A DNA stretch of 64,000 nucleotides from Qipengyuania vesicularis (GCF_019711415.1 NZ_JAIGNJ010000004.1:1-64000); one strand, 5' to 3'; shown: positions 28,202-37,577, counted from the stretch's first letter. Numbers and translations: made by a program. The notes: generated by a model not told the origin, from the sequence alone.

Positions 28202-30985
28202 ATGAGAAATTGGAAGCCAGCGAAAGCGCTTGTTCGGGCTAGTTATTTGTCGGGCGCCGCCGCAGTGGCAATCGCCGCGCCCGTTCACGCCCAGGACCAG
28301 GAAACGCGGATCGAGACCGATGCCGAGGCCGTGGCCGAGGCTGATGCGCCCTCCGATACGATCATCGTTACCGGTACTCGCCAGACTGACCGCTCAGCCG
28401 CGGATACCGTCGCACCGGTCGACGTCGTTTCCACGGCCGAACTGAACAACACGGCAGATAATGATATCGGCAACGTGCTGCGCGTGTCGGTTCCGTCGTT
28501 CAACGTCAGCACCCAGCCGATTTCCGATGCGGCAACCCTCGTTCGCCCGGTCAACTTGCGCGGCCTTTCGCCGGACAACACGCTTGTCCTGGTAAACGGC
28601 AAGCGTATGCACCGCGCCGCTGTCATCGCCTTCCTGGGCGGCGGCATCAACGATGGCTCGCAGGGTCCCGATATTTCGGTCATCCCTTCGATCGCGATCA
28701 AGCAGCTCGAAGTGCTCCGCGACGGTGCATCGTCGCAATATGGTTCGGACGCCATTGCCGGCGTGCTCAACTTCATCCTCAAGGATGCGCCCGATGGCGG
28801 AACGGTTTCCGCGCAATGGGGTGAAACCTACGAGGGCGACGGCGATCAATACTCGATTGCCGGCAACATCGGCATCCCGCTGGGCAATGCCGGCTTCGTC
28901 AATTTGTCGGCCGAATATGGCGAGACCGATGCAACCTCACGCTCGGTCCAGCGTGACGATGCCGCTGCACTGATCGCCGCGGGCAATACCGCCGTTGCCG
29001 ACCCGGCCCAGATCTGGGGCCAGCCCAATGTGAATGACGACATCAAGTTCTTCGCCAACATGGGTGTCGACTTCACGGATGCGATCGAATGGTACGCTTT
29101 CGGCAACTATGCAGAACGCAATGTCGATGGCGGGTTCTTCTTCCGTAATCCGACCAACCGCGGCGGCGTCTATGCCGGTCCCTTCGTAGACCCGGCAACC
29201 GGCCAGCCGCTCGATGAGGACATGGGCGGCGTGCCCTCGGTCCTCGTCGGCGACCTTTCGCTCGGCGATACGGGCGATTGCCCGGCGGGTATCCCGCTCA
29301 CCGCAGGCGGCGGGCTGATCCCCGATCCGACAATCCTCGCCCAGGTGGCGGGCGATTCGAACTGCTTCAGCTTCGTGGAGCTGTTCCCGGGCGGCTTCAC
29401 CCCGCGCTTTGGCGGCGATGTCGAAGACTATTCGATCGCAACGGGTATTCGCGGCCAGTTGTTCGGCGGACTCGATTTCGACCTCAGCTATCGCCATGGC
29501 CGGAACAAGACCTCGTTCACGATCCGCAACACGGTCAACGCATCGCTCGGCCCCAATACGCCGACCCAATTCAGCCCAGGCGGCTATGCGCAAACCGAGA
29601 ACGTCGTGAACTTCGACGTCGGCTATGAGCTGCCTATCGGCGGCGGCAGCGTCTATGTTGCGGCGGGTGCCGAATACCGTGATGAGGAGTTCACGATCAC
29701 GGCCGGAGATCCCGCCTCGTTCGAGCTCGGGCCGCTTGCCCAGCCGAGCGTTGCCTATCCCACCGGCCAAGGCTTCTCGACCAGCTCGAATGGCTTCCCG
29801 GGCTTTGCCACCAATTCGGCAGGATCGAGCAAGGAAGACAACAAGGCGGTCTACCTCGATATCGAGGCTGACCTGATCGATGCGCTGACCCTGCAGGGCG
29901 CGGTTCGTTACGAAGACACCAAGAGCTTCGGCGATGTCGTCACCTGGAAACTCGGCGGCCTCTATAAGCTGTCGGATGCATGGCGCCTGCGCGGCACCTA
30001 TTCGACCGGCTTCCGTGTCCCGACCGCAGGTCAGGCAAACGTGATCAACGTCACCACGCAGTTCTCCAACGGCGAACTGCAGGACGAAGGCACCTTCCCG
30101 CTCAACAGTGCGGCCGGTGTGATCGCGGCGGACTATGTCGAGAACAGCCTCGGCCTCGACCGACCGCAGCTCGGCCCCGAGGAATCGGACAGCTTCACGC
30201 TCGGTGTTGCTGGCGATTTCGGAGATGTCACCGTCACGCTCGATTACTTCAACATCAAGTTGAACGATCGTATCTCGCGCTCGTCGGCCATCAATTTCCC
30301 GGCAGCGCTGTGTTACCTCGCCAGTGTCGATGGTGTAGCCACTTCCTGTCCGGTGGACTTCAACGCGGATGATGCGGTTCTGCCTTCACCGGCAGAGCTG
30401 CTCACCCAGCTGGATGCAGCGGGATCGCTCGATCGCGGTGAATTCACCGGTTTCGAAGATCTCACGGCATTCAGCTATTTCAACAATGACTTCGATACCC
30501 GTACGCAGGGTCTCGACTTCGTTGTGAACGCGCGGATCTATCCGATCGAAGGCGGCAACACGCGCGCGACCCTGGCGATCAACTACACCGATACCGAAGT
30601 GACCGATGTGGGCGCGACGATCTCGGCAGTGCGCCAGCGCCAGCTGGAGGAAGGGCTGCCCAAATGGAAGGGCTTCTTCAACCTGACGCACGAACAGGAC
30701 CGCTTCCGCGGCATGTTCCGCGCCAACTACTTCGGTAGCTACTACGAGGCGCACCTCGAGGATGAGACCCTCCCGATCGATGCGGGTGCGGAGCTGACCT
30801 TCGATGTCGAACTCGGCTACGAAGTAATCGACGGTCTCGAGATTGCGGTCGGCGCGCAGAACGTGTTCGACAACTATCCCGAGGAGAACCCCTATTCGGG
30901 TATCGTCGGCGCTCAGTATGGCGAACGTTCACCCTTCGGTTTCAACGGCGGCAGCTACTACCTGCGTGCCCGCTTCCAGTGGTAA
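28202..30985 (+). CDS. TonB-dependent outer-membrane receptor
   Basis: The 927-residue protein has a signal peptide (about residues 1-30), a TonB box TIIVTGTR at residues 53-60, a plug domain (about 60-180, with LVLVNGKRMHR and QYGSDAIAGVLNFIL) and a large 22-strand barrel ending in the outer-membrane signal YLRARFQW. It imports an unknown ligand using TonB energy. No transporter or enzyme beside it reveals the substrate. An inverted repeat at 28134 may regulate it, and a terminator at 31012 closes the gene. Confidence 0.94.
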   Translation: MRNWKPAKALVRASYLSGAAAVAIAAPVHAQDQETRIETDAEAVAEADAPSDTIIVTGTRQTDRSAADTVAPVDVVSTAELNNTADNDIGNVLRVSVPSFNVSTQPISDAATLVRPVNLRGLSPDNTLVLVNGKRMHRAAVIAFLGGGINDGSQGPDISVIPSIAIKQLEVLRDGASSQYGSDAIAGVLNFILKDAPDGGTVSAQWGETYEGDGDQYSIAGNIGIPLGNAGFVNLSAEYGETDATSRSVQRDDAAALIAAGNTAVADPAQIWGQPNVNDDIKFFANMGVDFTDAIEWYAFGNYAERNVDGGFFFRNPTNRGGVYAGPFVDPATGQPLDEDMGGVPSVLVGDLSLGDTGDCPAGIPLTAGGGLIPDPTILAQVAGDSNCFSFVELFPGGFTPRFGGDVEDYSIATGIRGQLFGGLDFDLSYRHGRNKTSFTIRNTVNASLGPNTPTQFSPGGYAQTENVVNFDVGYELPIGGGSVYVAAGAEYRDEEFTITAGDPASFELGPLAQPSVAYPTGQGFSTSSNGFPGFATNSAGSSKEDNKAVYLDIEADLIDALTLQGAVRYEDTKSFGDVVTWKLGGLYKLSDAWRLRGTYSTGFRVPTAGQANVINVTTQFSNGELQDEGTFPLNSAAGVIAADYVENSLGLDRPQLGPEESDSFTLGVAGDFGDVTVTLDYFNIKLNDRISRSSAINFPAALCYLASVDGVATSCPVDFNADDAVLPSPAELLTQLDAAGSLDRGEFTGFEDLTAFSYFNNDFDTRTQGLDFVVNARIYPIEGGNTRATLAINYTDTEVTDVGATISAVRQRQLEEGLPKWKGFFNLTHEQDRFRGMFRANYFGSYYEAHLEDETLPIDAGAELTFDVELGYEVIDGLEIAVGAQNVFDNYPEENPYSGIVGAQYGERSPFGFNGGSYYLRARFQW

Positions 30986-31011
30986 GCTGGCGAAACCTTG
31001 GGTAAGTGAAA

Positions 31012-31040
31012 GGGGCGGCCTGCGGGTCGCCCCTTTTGCT
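31012..31040 (+). terminator. Intrinsic terminator after the TonB-dependent receptor
   Basis: A 9-bp stem GGGGCGGCC/GGTCGCCCC (31012-31020 with 31025-31033, one G-U pair) is followed by TTTT. It lies inside what would be an N-terminal extension of the next gene, which argues against that extension. Confidence 0.85.
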
Positions 31041-31053
31041 TCGGGAGGCCGAG

Positions 31054-31578
31054 TTGCTGTCGATACGCTTGGCGAGGAAAGAGGACGAGGCGGCGATCTC
31101 CGAATTGATGGCGCTGGCCATCGAACGGCTGCAGCGCGGCTATCTCACTTCGGAACAGATCGAGGCTTCCAAGGCAGGGATGGGGCTCGATGCACTTCTG
31201 ATCGAGGACGGCACCTATTTCTGCGTCGAGGATGGCGGGGAATTGGCCGGATGCGGCGGCTGGTCGCGGCGCGCAACGCTTTATGGCGGCAATCACTCGG
31301 CGGGCCGTGATCCACGATTGCTCGATCCGGCGACCGAGAGGGCCCGCATCCGCGCGATGTACACGCACCCGGATCACGTCCGCAAAGGCGTGGGTCGCCT
31401 GATCCTCGACAGCGCCGAAGATGCCGCGCGCCAAGAGGGCTTTCGCGAGCTGGAAATGGCCGCCACCATGGCGGGCAAGGCATTCTACGAGCGGTGCGGC
31501 TACGCGGTCGAAAGCGAGTGGGAAGACACGAACGGCGCCGTCCCCGTGCCGCTCGCGACCATGACGAAGACGCTCTAG
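31054..31578 (+). CDS. GNAT family N-acetyltransferase
   Basis: The 174-residue product begins with LSIRLARKEDEAAISELM and shows the acetyl-CoA motif MYTHPDHVRKGVGRLIL and FYERCGYAVESEW, which define a GNAT enzyme. The frame opens at 31006, but that part covers the terminator. The TTG at 31054 has GGGAGG 5 bases upstream and is chosen. The substrate is unknown. The stop TAG shares a CTAG with the stop of the convergent GMC gene. Confidence 0.83.
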   Translation: MLSIRLARKEDEAAISELMALAIERLQRGYLTSEQIEASKAGMGLDALLIEDGTYFCVEDGGELAGCGGWSRRATLYGGNHSAGRDPRLLDPATERARIRAMYTHPDHVRKGVGRLILDSAEDAARQEGFRELEMAATMAGKAFYERCGYAVESEWEDTNGAVPVPLATMTKTL

Positions 31579-33161
31579 CCCGCGAGCGCGGCCTTCACGA
31601 AATCGGCGCAGCGTTCCCCAATCATGATGCTCGGCGCATTGGTATTGCCCGACACGAGCCGCGGCATGATGCTGGCGTCCGCAATCCAGAGCCCTTCGAT
31701 CCCGCGCGCCTTGAGTGTCGGATCGACCACGTCGCTCTCGTCCGGCCCCATGCGGCACGTGCCGACCGGATGGTAGACGGTGTCCGCGCGGTTGCGGATC
31801 AGTTCGTCGAGCTGGTCGTCGTCCTCGATGTCGATCGGGTAACGGTCCTTCGGCTCATAGGCCTGCAGGGCAGGCGAGGCGGCGATACGGTGCGAGAGGC
31901 GCACGCCTTCGCGCAGCGTCGCGAGATCGCGTTCATCAGCGAGGAAGTTCGGATCGATCACCGGCGCATCGCCAGCATTCTTGCTGCCGAGCCGGACGGT
32001 CCCGCGGCTTTCCGGCCGGAGCACGCAGGCATGCAGCGAGAATCCGTGGCCCTTCACCTTGGTGCGGCCATGGTCCTCGAGCATGGCGGGCACGAAATGC
32101 CATTGCACGTCGGGCGCGGGAGCATCGGGCATGACGGTCCAGAAACCGCCTGCCTCGGCATAGGGCGAGGTCCACGGCCCGGTCCGGTGACGGCGGTGTT
32201 CGACGAGCCCCTTGGCCATGCGGATCGTGCCCTTGATACTGTCGCCGAGCAGATCCTTGTTCGGGCTCTCCCAGCTCGACACATAGTCGAGATGGTCCTG
32301 AAGGTCGGATCCGACTGCTTCCTTGTCGAGCACCACGTCGATGCCGTGCTCGCTGAGATGTCCGCCCGGACCGATGCCGGAGAGCATGAGGATCTGCGGC
32401 GAGTTGAACGCACCTGCACTCAGCACCACGCCCCCACGGGCCTTCACCGTGCGCGATCGCTTGCCGACAGTGTAGGTCACGCCGGTGACACGGCCATCCT
32501 CGATCTCGAGCTTCTGCACCGTAACCCCGATCCGGACATCGAGGTTCTTCGAACTGCGGAGCGGTTCGACGTAGGCTCGCGCGGCCGACCATCGCTCACC
32601 ATTCTTCTGGGTCACCTGGTAAAGGCCGAAACCTTCCTGCTTCTCACCGTTGAAATCGGTATTGCGCGGAAGCTGCAACTGGCTGGCCGCCTCGACGAAG
32701 GCGAGGCTGCCCGGATTGGCGAACTTCTGATCGGAGACGAACAGCGGCCCATCCTGCCCGTGATAGGCATTCTCCCCGCGCTCATTGCTTTCGGCCCGTT
32801 TGAAATAGGGAAGGACATCGTCATAGGCCCAGCCAGTACAGCCGAGCGCAGCCCAATTGTCATAGTCCCAGCGGTGCCCACGGATATAGACCATGGCGTT
32901 GATTGCCGAAGAACCGCCGAGGCCTTTGCCCCGCGGCTGGTAGCCGATGCGCCCGTTGAGGCCCTCTTGCGGCACGGTCTCGAAGCGGTAGTTGATCTTG
33001 TCGGTGCTGAAAGCGAGCATCCCCGGGATGGTCACACGGAAGCCGTCGTTCCGTCCGCCTGCCTCGAGCAGGCACACGCTCTTGCCCGCCTCGGCCAGCC
33101 GACCGGCAACCGCACTGCCGCCACTGCCGCCGCCGACAACTACTACATCGAATTCGTCCAT
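31575..33161 (-). CDS. GMC family oxidoreductase (choline dehydrogenase-like)
   Basis: The 528-residue flavoenzyme has the N-terminal FAD motif VVVGGGSGGS, the GMC signatures RGKGLGGSSAINAMVYIRG and GAFNSPQILMLSGIG, the catalytic-His region YHPVGTCRMG, and the C-terminal NTNAPSIMIGER. It would oxidise an alcohol to an aldehyde; the substrate is open because BetA-like proteins in this group act on many alcohols. It is followed upstream by the fatty-acid-hydroxylase-type gene in the same direction, 24 bp apart. Confidence 0.92.
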   Translation of the reverse strand: MDEFDVVVVGGGSGGSAVAGRLAEAGKSVCLLEAGGRNDGFRVTIPGMLAFSTDKINYRFETVPQEGLNGRIGYQPRGKGLGGSSAINAMVYIRGHRWDYDNWAALGCTGWAYDDVLPYFKRAESNERGENAYHGQDGPLFVSDQKFANPGSLAFVEAASQLQLPRNTDFNGEKQEGFGLYQVTQKNGERWSAARAYVEPLRSSKNLDVRIGVTVQKLEIEDGRVTGVTYTVGKRSRTVKARGGVVLSAGAFNSPQILMLSGIGPGGHLSEHGIDVVLDKEAVGSDLQDHLDYVSSWESPNKDLLGDSIKGTIRMAKGLVEHRRHRTGPWTSPYAEAGGFWTVMPDAPAPDVQWHFVPAMLEDHGRTKVKGHGFSLHACVLRPESRGTVRLGSKNAGDAPVIDPNFLADERDLATLREGVRLSHRIAASPALQAYEPKDRYPIDIEDDDQLDELIRNRADTVYHPVGTCRMGPDESDVVDPTLKARGIEGLWIADASIMPRLVSGNTNAPSIMIGERCADFVKAALAG

Positions 33162-33185
33162 GGGTTCTCCTCTCGATTCGAGAGG

Positions 33186-34115
33186 TTAGGCAGCCTCGGC
33201 CTCGCCCGCAATCGGGTTTTCCGATGAAACCTGTTTTCCTTCCCGCGCGAGCCACGCCTCGCGGATCTGGTCGCTGGTCTGGCGGCTGCCGTCATGCGTC
33301 CAGCCGGGTTCACGCAAGAGGTAGGATAGCTTGTGCTTCCACGGCGCGCGCCACATGTCCTGCGCGATGCCGATCCATTCGTGGAACACCGCCCAGAGCA
33401 GGTTGAAGCTCCCGAGTTGCTTTACAATGCCGTAGCGGATTTTCTCGTCCCTGGTTTCCGGCTCAAAAGTGCCGAACATCTTGTCCCAGACGATGAAAAC
33501 CCCGGCATAGTTGCGGTCGAGATAGCGCGGGTTCGTGGCGTGATGGACGCGGTGGTGGCTCGGCGTGTTCATCACGGCCTCGAACCATCGCGGCATCTTG
33601 TCGATCGCCTCGGTATGGATCCAGAACTGGTAGATCAGGTTGAAGCCGCCGCAAATCGCGATCATCACCGGGTGAAAGCCAAGGAGCACCAGAGGGAGCG
33701 CAAAGGCAAAGCCAAGCGTGAGGTAACCGGTCCATGTCTGGCGGAGGGCGGTGGACAGGTTGTAGTGCTGGCTGGAATGGTGGTTCACATGACTCGCCCA
33801 GAACCAGCGCACCCGGTGGCCGAAGCGGTGGACCCAGTAATATTTGAGATCGTCCAGCACGAAACAAAGCGCCCAGGCCCACCAGGCCCAGCCGATTTCG
33901 AACAGCCGGTACTCCCACAGGAACAGGTAAAGCGCGAAGAACAGTCCGCCGAACAAGAGGCCCGACACCGTACTGCCTAGCCCGAAGGCGAGGCTGGTGA
34001 GCGTGTCCTTCGGCTCATAGGCGCTCGGGTTGCGACGCCAGGCCCAGATCATCTCAATCAGGACGAGCGCGACGAAACCCGGGACGGCATACTCTGTGGG
34101 TGAGAAATCGGGCAT
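33186..34115 (-). CDS. Sterol desaturase / fatty acid hydroxylase family protein
   Basis: The 309-residue integral membrane protein has four hydrophobic segments and the diiron histidine clusters of the superfamily: HRFGH, HVNHHSSQH and HRVHH. The enzyme would use O2 and two irons to hydroxylate or desaturate a lipid. It is transcribed in the order small membrane protein, this gene, then the GMC dehydrogenase, with short gaps (9 and 24 bp). A hydroxylase followed by an alcohol dehydrogenase suggests sequential oxidation, but this is inference. Confidence 0.88.
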   Translation of the reverse strand: MPDFSPTEYAVPGFVALVLIEMIWAWRRNPSAYEPKDTLTSLAFGLGSTVSGLLFGGLFFALYLFLWEYRLFEIGWAWWAWALCFVLDDLKYYWVHRFGHRVRWFWASHVNHHSSQHYNLSTALRQTWTGYLTLGFAFALPLVLLGFHPVMIAICGGFNLIYQFWIHTEAIDKMPRWFEAVMNTPSHHRVHHATNPRYLDRNYAGVFIVWDKMFGTFEPETRDEKIRYGIVKQLGSFNLLWAVFHEWIGIAQDMWRAPWKHKLSYLLREPGWTHDGSRQTSDQIREAWLAREGKQVSSENPIAGEAEAA

Positions 34116-34124
34116 GGCTAGGTC

Positions 34125-34526
34125 CTATCCTATAGCCTCGATCCGCTGAACCCAAGCTTGCGGGTCGGGGATGCGCAAGCTTGCGGAGCCGTAACGCCGT
34201 TCTGCCGTGTCGACCACGATGGCACCGTCCACAATCCTTGCCTTGGCTTCGGGCGACAGGATTCGTCCAGCAAAGTGGGTCCCGTGGGGCCGCAAGAGAA
34301 GCACCCTGTTCGCAGCATCACAAAGGAGCGCTCCCCGACCATCTCCATCGAGCGCGATCGCCGAAGCGACAAAGCCATCGACCGCCTCCTGTGCAGCTTC
34401 GCGCGCTTGCTGCTCGCTCGACAGGCTGGGAGTTGGGCCCAGCTTCAAGCCACGTGCCAGTGCCGCCAGCAGCAGAATGGCGACCAGCGAACCTAGGAAC
34501 TGGAGAAGTTCGGGAGAGACTTGCAT
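34125..34526 (-). CDS. Small membrane protein of unknown function
   Basis: The 133-residue product has one N-terminal membrane segment (LLQFLGSLVAILLLAALA) followed by a soluble domain containing GALLCDAANRVLLLRPHGTHF and a C-terminal AWVQRIEAIG. I recognise no family. The ATG at 34526 is preferred over an upstream frame start because the membrane segment then begins near the N-terminus and a GGGA-type site precedes it. It is the first gene of the unit with the hydroxylase-type and GMC genes and is divergent from the amidohydrolase. Confidence 0.7.
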   Translation of the reverse strand: MQVSPELLQFLGSLVAILLLAALARGLKLGPTPSLSSEQQAREAAQEAVDGFVASAIALDGDGRGALLCDAANRVLLLRPHGTHFAGRILSPEAKARIVDGAIVVDTAERRYGSASLRIPDPQAWVQRIEAIG

Positions 34527-34591
34527 GACAATTCCCGATTGGCACGACCCGCGCTTTGCGGCAAGCAAGGGGCAGTCCGGGGAGAGAATAC

Positions 34592-36010
34592 GTGAAGCCA
34601 ACCATCCTGCTCGCCAGCGCCGCCGCGCTCATCTGTGCGCCTGTCTCTGCCCAGAGTGCCGATCCATTGGAAGAGGTTGCCGCCCAGGAAGAGCGAACCG
34701 GGCGCGTTGCGCAGCAATTGTGGGACTGGGCCGAACTCGGCTACCTCGAAACCCGATCGAGCGCCCTGCTGCAGGAAGAGCTGGAGGGTGAGGGTTTCAC
34801 GATCGAGGCAGGCATCGCCGATATCCCGACCGCTTTCATGGCCGAGTGGGGCGAAGGCGGTCCGATCATCGCGATTCTTGCAGAGTATGACGCGCTGCCT
34901 GGCATCAGCCAGACCTCTGCGCCGGTGCGGGAACATTCGGAAGTTGGCGCCGGGCATGCTTGCGGGCACAACCTCTTCGGGGCCGGGTCGCTGACAGCGG
35001 CGATTGCGGTCAAGCGCTGGCTTGAAAAGACCGGCACACCCGGGCGCATCCGCCTCTATGGCACGCCGGCCGAGGAAGGCGGCTCAGGGAAGGTCTACAT
35101 GACCCGCGCCGGGCTCTTCGACGAGGTCGATATCGCCATCCACTGGCATGCGGATGATGAGAACAGTGCGGCGGCCCGGACCAGCCTCGCCAACCGATCG
35201 GCCAAGTTCCGTTTTCGCGGCGTGTCAGCACATGCCGCCGGAGCTCCCGATCGCGGGCGCAGCGCGCTCGACGGGGTCGAGGCGATGAACATGATGGTCA
35301 ACATGATGCGCGAACACACGACCATGGACACGCGCATCCACTACGTCATCACCGAGGGTGGCGCGGCGCCGAATGTGATCCCCGATTTTGCCGAAGTCTT
35401 CTATTACGTGCGGCATTCGGATGCCGACGAAGTGCGCGCCCTGTGGACCCGGCTGGAGGCGACCGCGAAGGGGGCAGCCATGGGGACCGGCACCGAGGTC
35501 GATTGGGAGATCATCCACGGCAACAACCCGCTTCTCGTCAACGAAACCCTGGCGCGGGTGATGGACCGGAAGCTGCGCAGCCTTGGCGGGATCAGCTACA
35601 CCGACGAGGAACGCGCATGGGCCGAACGGATTTCGGAGAGCTTTGGAGAGAACGCCGTCCCGCTTTCCGGAGCAGGTGAAGTCCAGCCCTATGAGAAATC
35701 ACTCGGCTATGGCTCGACCGACGTCGGCGATGTGTCCTGGGCCACGCCGACAGTTGGCGTGCGAACCGCGACCTGGGTGCCCGGAACCAGCGCGCATAGC
35801 TGGCAGGCCGTTGCGGCCAGCGGTCATTCGATCGGGCACAAGGGTGCTCAGCATGCAGCCAAGGCGATGACGCTCGTGGCCGTGGAGCTGTTCACCAATC
35901 CCGGCCTTCGCGAAGCGGCGAGGGCGGAATTCGATGCTGCCCGTGGCGACGACTATGAATACGTCTCGCTGCTGGGCGATCGCGATCCGCCGCTCGACTA
36001 TCGCAAGTAA
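34592..36010 (+). CDS. Exported M20-family amidohydrolase (AbgB-like)
   Basis: The 472-residue protein begins with a signal peptide (MKPTILLASAAALICAPVSAQ) and contains M20 motifs ILAEYDALP, GHACGHNLFG, TPAEEGGSGK (catalytic Glu), the dimerisation domain with FRGVSAHAAGAPDRGRSA, and STDVGDVSWATPT. The last pattern is characteristic of the p-aminobenzoyl-glutamate hydrolase subunit AbgB. The start is GTG at 34592, with GGAG 8 bases upstream. The signal peptide places it in the periplasm, unlike cytoplasmic AbgB. The substrate is therefore uncertain, perhaps a peptide or N-acyl amino acid. Confidence 0.87.
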   Translation: MKPTILLASAAALICAPVSAQSADPLEEVAAQEERTGRVAQQLWDWAELGYLETRSSALLQEELEGEGFTIEAGIADIPTAFMAEWGEGGPIIAILAEYDALPGISQTSAPVREHSEVGAGHACGHNLFGAGSLTAAIAVKRWLEKTGTPGRIRLYGTPAEEGGSGKVYMTRAGLFDEVDIAIHWHADDENSAAARTSLANRSAKFRFRGVSAHAAGAPDRGRSALDGVEAMNMMVNMMREHTTMDTRIHYVITEGGAAPNVIPDFAEVFYYVRHSDADEVRALWTRLEATAKGAAMGTGTEVDWEIIHGNNPLLVNETLARVMDRKLRSLGGISYTDEERAWAERISESFGENAVPLSGAGEVQPYEKSLGYGSTDVGDVSWATPTVGVRTATWVPGTSAHSWQAVAASGHSIGHKGAQHAAKAMTLVAVELFTNPGLREAARAEFDAARGDDYEYVSLLGDRDPPLDYRK

Positions 36011-36451
36011 TCAGCCGCGCGATTGGGCGGCAAGTGCTTCCAACGTCGGCATGATAGGGCTGATGTCGTAGCCAGCGCCGAGAGCGCAGGCGGCGATATC
36101 CCGCGGATCCTTGCCCGCACTTGCGCTGGCCAGTGACCACAGGAATGTCGAGCGCGTACCCGAGCGGCAATAGGCCAGCACCTTGCCTTTCGCCTGCTCC
36201 AGCGCTTCGGCCATGGCCGCTACCTGCGGCTGGCTGAAGCCGGCCGAGGTCACGGGGATCGCGACGTAATCCATCCCTGCAGCGCGCGCCGCGGCCTCGA
36301 TCTCCGCCCCCTGCGGCTGAGCGGAGTCCTCGCCGTCGGGACGATTGTTGATGATGAGCGTGACGCCCTCCGCCCGCGCAGCTTCGATATCGTCAGCCGT
36401 CAGCTGAGGACTGGCGAGCATGTCGTCGGACAGTTTGCGAAAGTCGCTCAC
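36011..36451 (-). CDS. DUF442 (TIGR01244-type) phosphatase or sulfurtransferase-like protein
   Basis: The 146-residue product has the PTP-type loop AYCRSGTRS (Cys-x5-Arg) and the DUF442 pattern TLIINNRPDGEDS. Members of this family act as dual-specificity-type phosphatases or accompany sulfide metabolism (BLH-like). The start is the GTG at 36451, because AAGGAG lies 7 bases upstream. The stop codon is directly adjacent to that of the convergent amidohydrolase. No sulfide genes are nearby, so the role is open. Confidence 0.83.
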   Translation of the reverse strand: MSDFRKLSDDMLASPQLTADDIEAARAEGVTLIINNRPDGEDSAQPQGAEIEAAARAAGMDYVAIPVTSAGFSQPQVAAMAEALEQAKGKVLAYCRSGTRSTFLWSLASASAGKDPRDIAACALGAGYDISPIMPTLEALAAQSRG

Positions 36452-36752
36452 GAAATTTCTCCTTTGGCTGCCACAGCAAAGTGCCGGGCTGTTGTTCGCC
36501 ACGCGTTGCCCAAGCGCATAGCGCCTTGCAAGCGAAACCCCGTCTCCAGCCATGCGAAAATGTCACATTTGTGCGCGAGAAGAATAGCCAAGGTTAAATC
36601 ATTCGCATGATGCGATCTTTCGCGCTATGCACCCGAGTGATGCGGGAGGTTTTCATTCGGAAATCGTATTGGCCCGCTCGCGCCGGCACGCCTTGCGGCC
36701 CTCGTGTCGGCATCATGACTACTGGGCCGGACGACAAGGTATTTTACGACTT
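36452..36752. other. 301-bp intergenic region before the cold-shock gene
   Basis: No credible gene. The region holds the promoter of the DUF442 gene (minus) and probably a long 5' untranslated leader of the cold-shock gene (plus), as known for many cold-shock mRNAs. A perfect inverted repeat AAATGTCACATTT (36558-36570) lies near its middle and is the best candidate operator. Frames opening at 36607 and 36627 have a codon pattern unlike the neighbours and I do not regard them as genes. Confidence 0.5.
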
Positions 36753-37505
36753 ATGGGTTACGACAAAGGGCGGCGCCGCGGACGGGACAAGCGGGATAAT
36801 ATCGGCGAAGATTTCGATCCTTTCGGTGGATCCCCGGGTGGTTTCGATCAGGGCGGTGGCTTTGGTGGCGGAGATCGCGGCGGATTCGGCGGTGGCGACC
36901 GTGGCGGCTTTGGCGGCGGTGGCAACCGCGGCGGCGGCTTCGGTGGCGGCGGGAATCGCGGTGGCGGTTTCGGCGGTGGACCGCGCGGTGGCGGCGGCGG
37001 CGGTGGCAACCGCATGCCCGCACAGGTCGTCGGTACCGGCAAGGGTACGGTGAAGTTCTTCAATTCGCAGAAGGGCTTCGGCTTCATCCAGCAGGAAACC
37101 GGTGGCGAAGACATTTTCGTCCACATCAGCGCGGTTGAGCGCGCCGGTCTCGAAGGTCTTGCCGAGGGGCAGGAACTCGAATTCAACCTCGTCGATCGTG
37201 GCGGCAAGGTATCCGCCCAGGATCTGCAGATCGTCGGCGATGTGATCGAAGTCGAAGCGAAGAGCGCGGCTCCGCGCCGCGAACTCACTGGCGAGAAGGC
37301 GACCGGAACGGTCAAGTTCTTCAATTCGATGAAGGGCTTCGGGTTCCTGACGCGCGACGACGGCCAGCCGGATGCATTCGTGCACATCAGTGCGGTCGAA
37401 CGTTCGGGCCTGTCGCAGATCAACGAAGGCGAACGTTACGAGTTCGACCTCGAGGTTGACCGACGCGGCAAGTATTCCGCGGTCAACCTGGTGCCCGCCG
37501 AATAA
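36753..37505 (+). CDS. Double cold-shock-domain protein with Gly/Arg-rich N-terminus
   Basis: The 250-residue protein has three parts. Residues 1-24 are basic ([11 protein letters not shown]). Residues 25-87 are low-complexity repeats of [10 protein letters not shown] and NRGG. Two cold-shock domains follow, at about 96-163 and 184-248, each with the RNA-binding motifs KGFGFI/KGFGFL and IFVHI/AFVHI. Double-domain Csp proteins are known in alphaproteobacteria such as Caulobacter; the RGG-type extension is unusual. It would bind single-stranded RNA or DNA and may self-associate. The ATG at 36753 is chosen because the basic stretch starts there; the ribosome site is weak (AAGG about 13 bases upstream). 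Confidence 0.9.
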   Translation: MGYDKGRRRGRDKRDNIGEDFDPFGGSPGGFDQGGGFGGGDRGGFGGGDRGGFGGGGNRGGGFGGGGNRGGGFGGGPRGGGGGGGNRMPAQVVGTGKGTVKFFNSQKGFGFIQQETGGEDIFVHISAVERAGLEGLAEGQELEFNLVDRGGKVSAQDLQIVGDVIEVEAKSAAPRRELTGEKATGTVKFFNSMKGFGFLTRDDGQPDAFVHISAVERSGLSQINEGERYEFDLEVDRRGKYSAVNLVPAE

Positions 37506-37577
37506 GGCACCGACCCCATCCACGCTTCCGGTTTGACGCCGGGGGCGGGAAGGAATAGATCGCTGGCAAACACGCAG

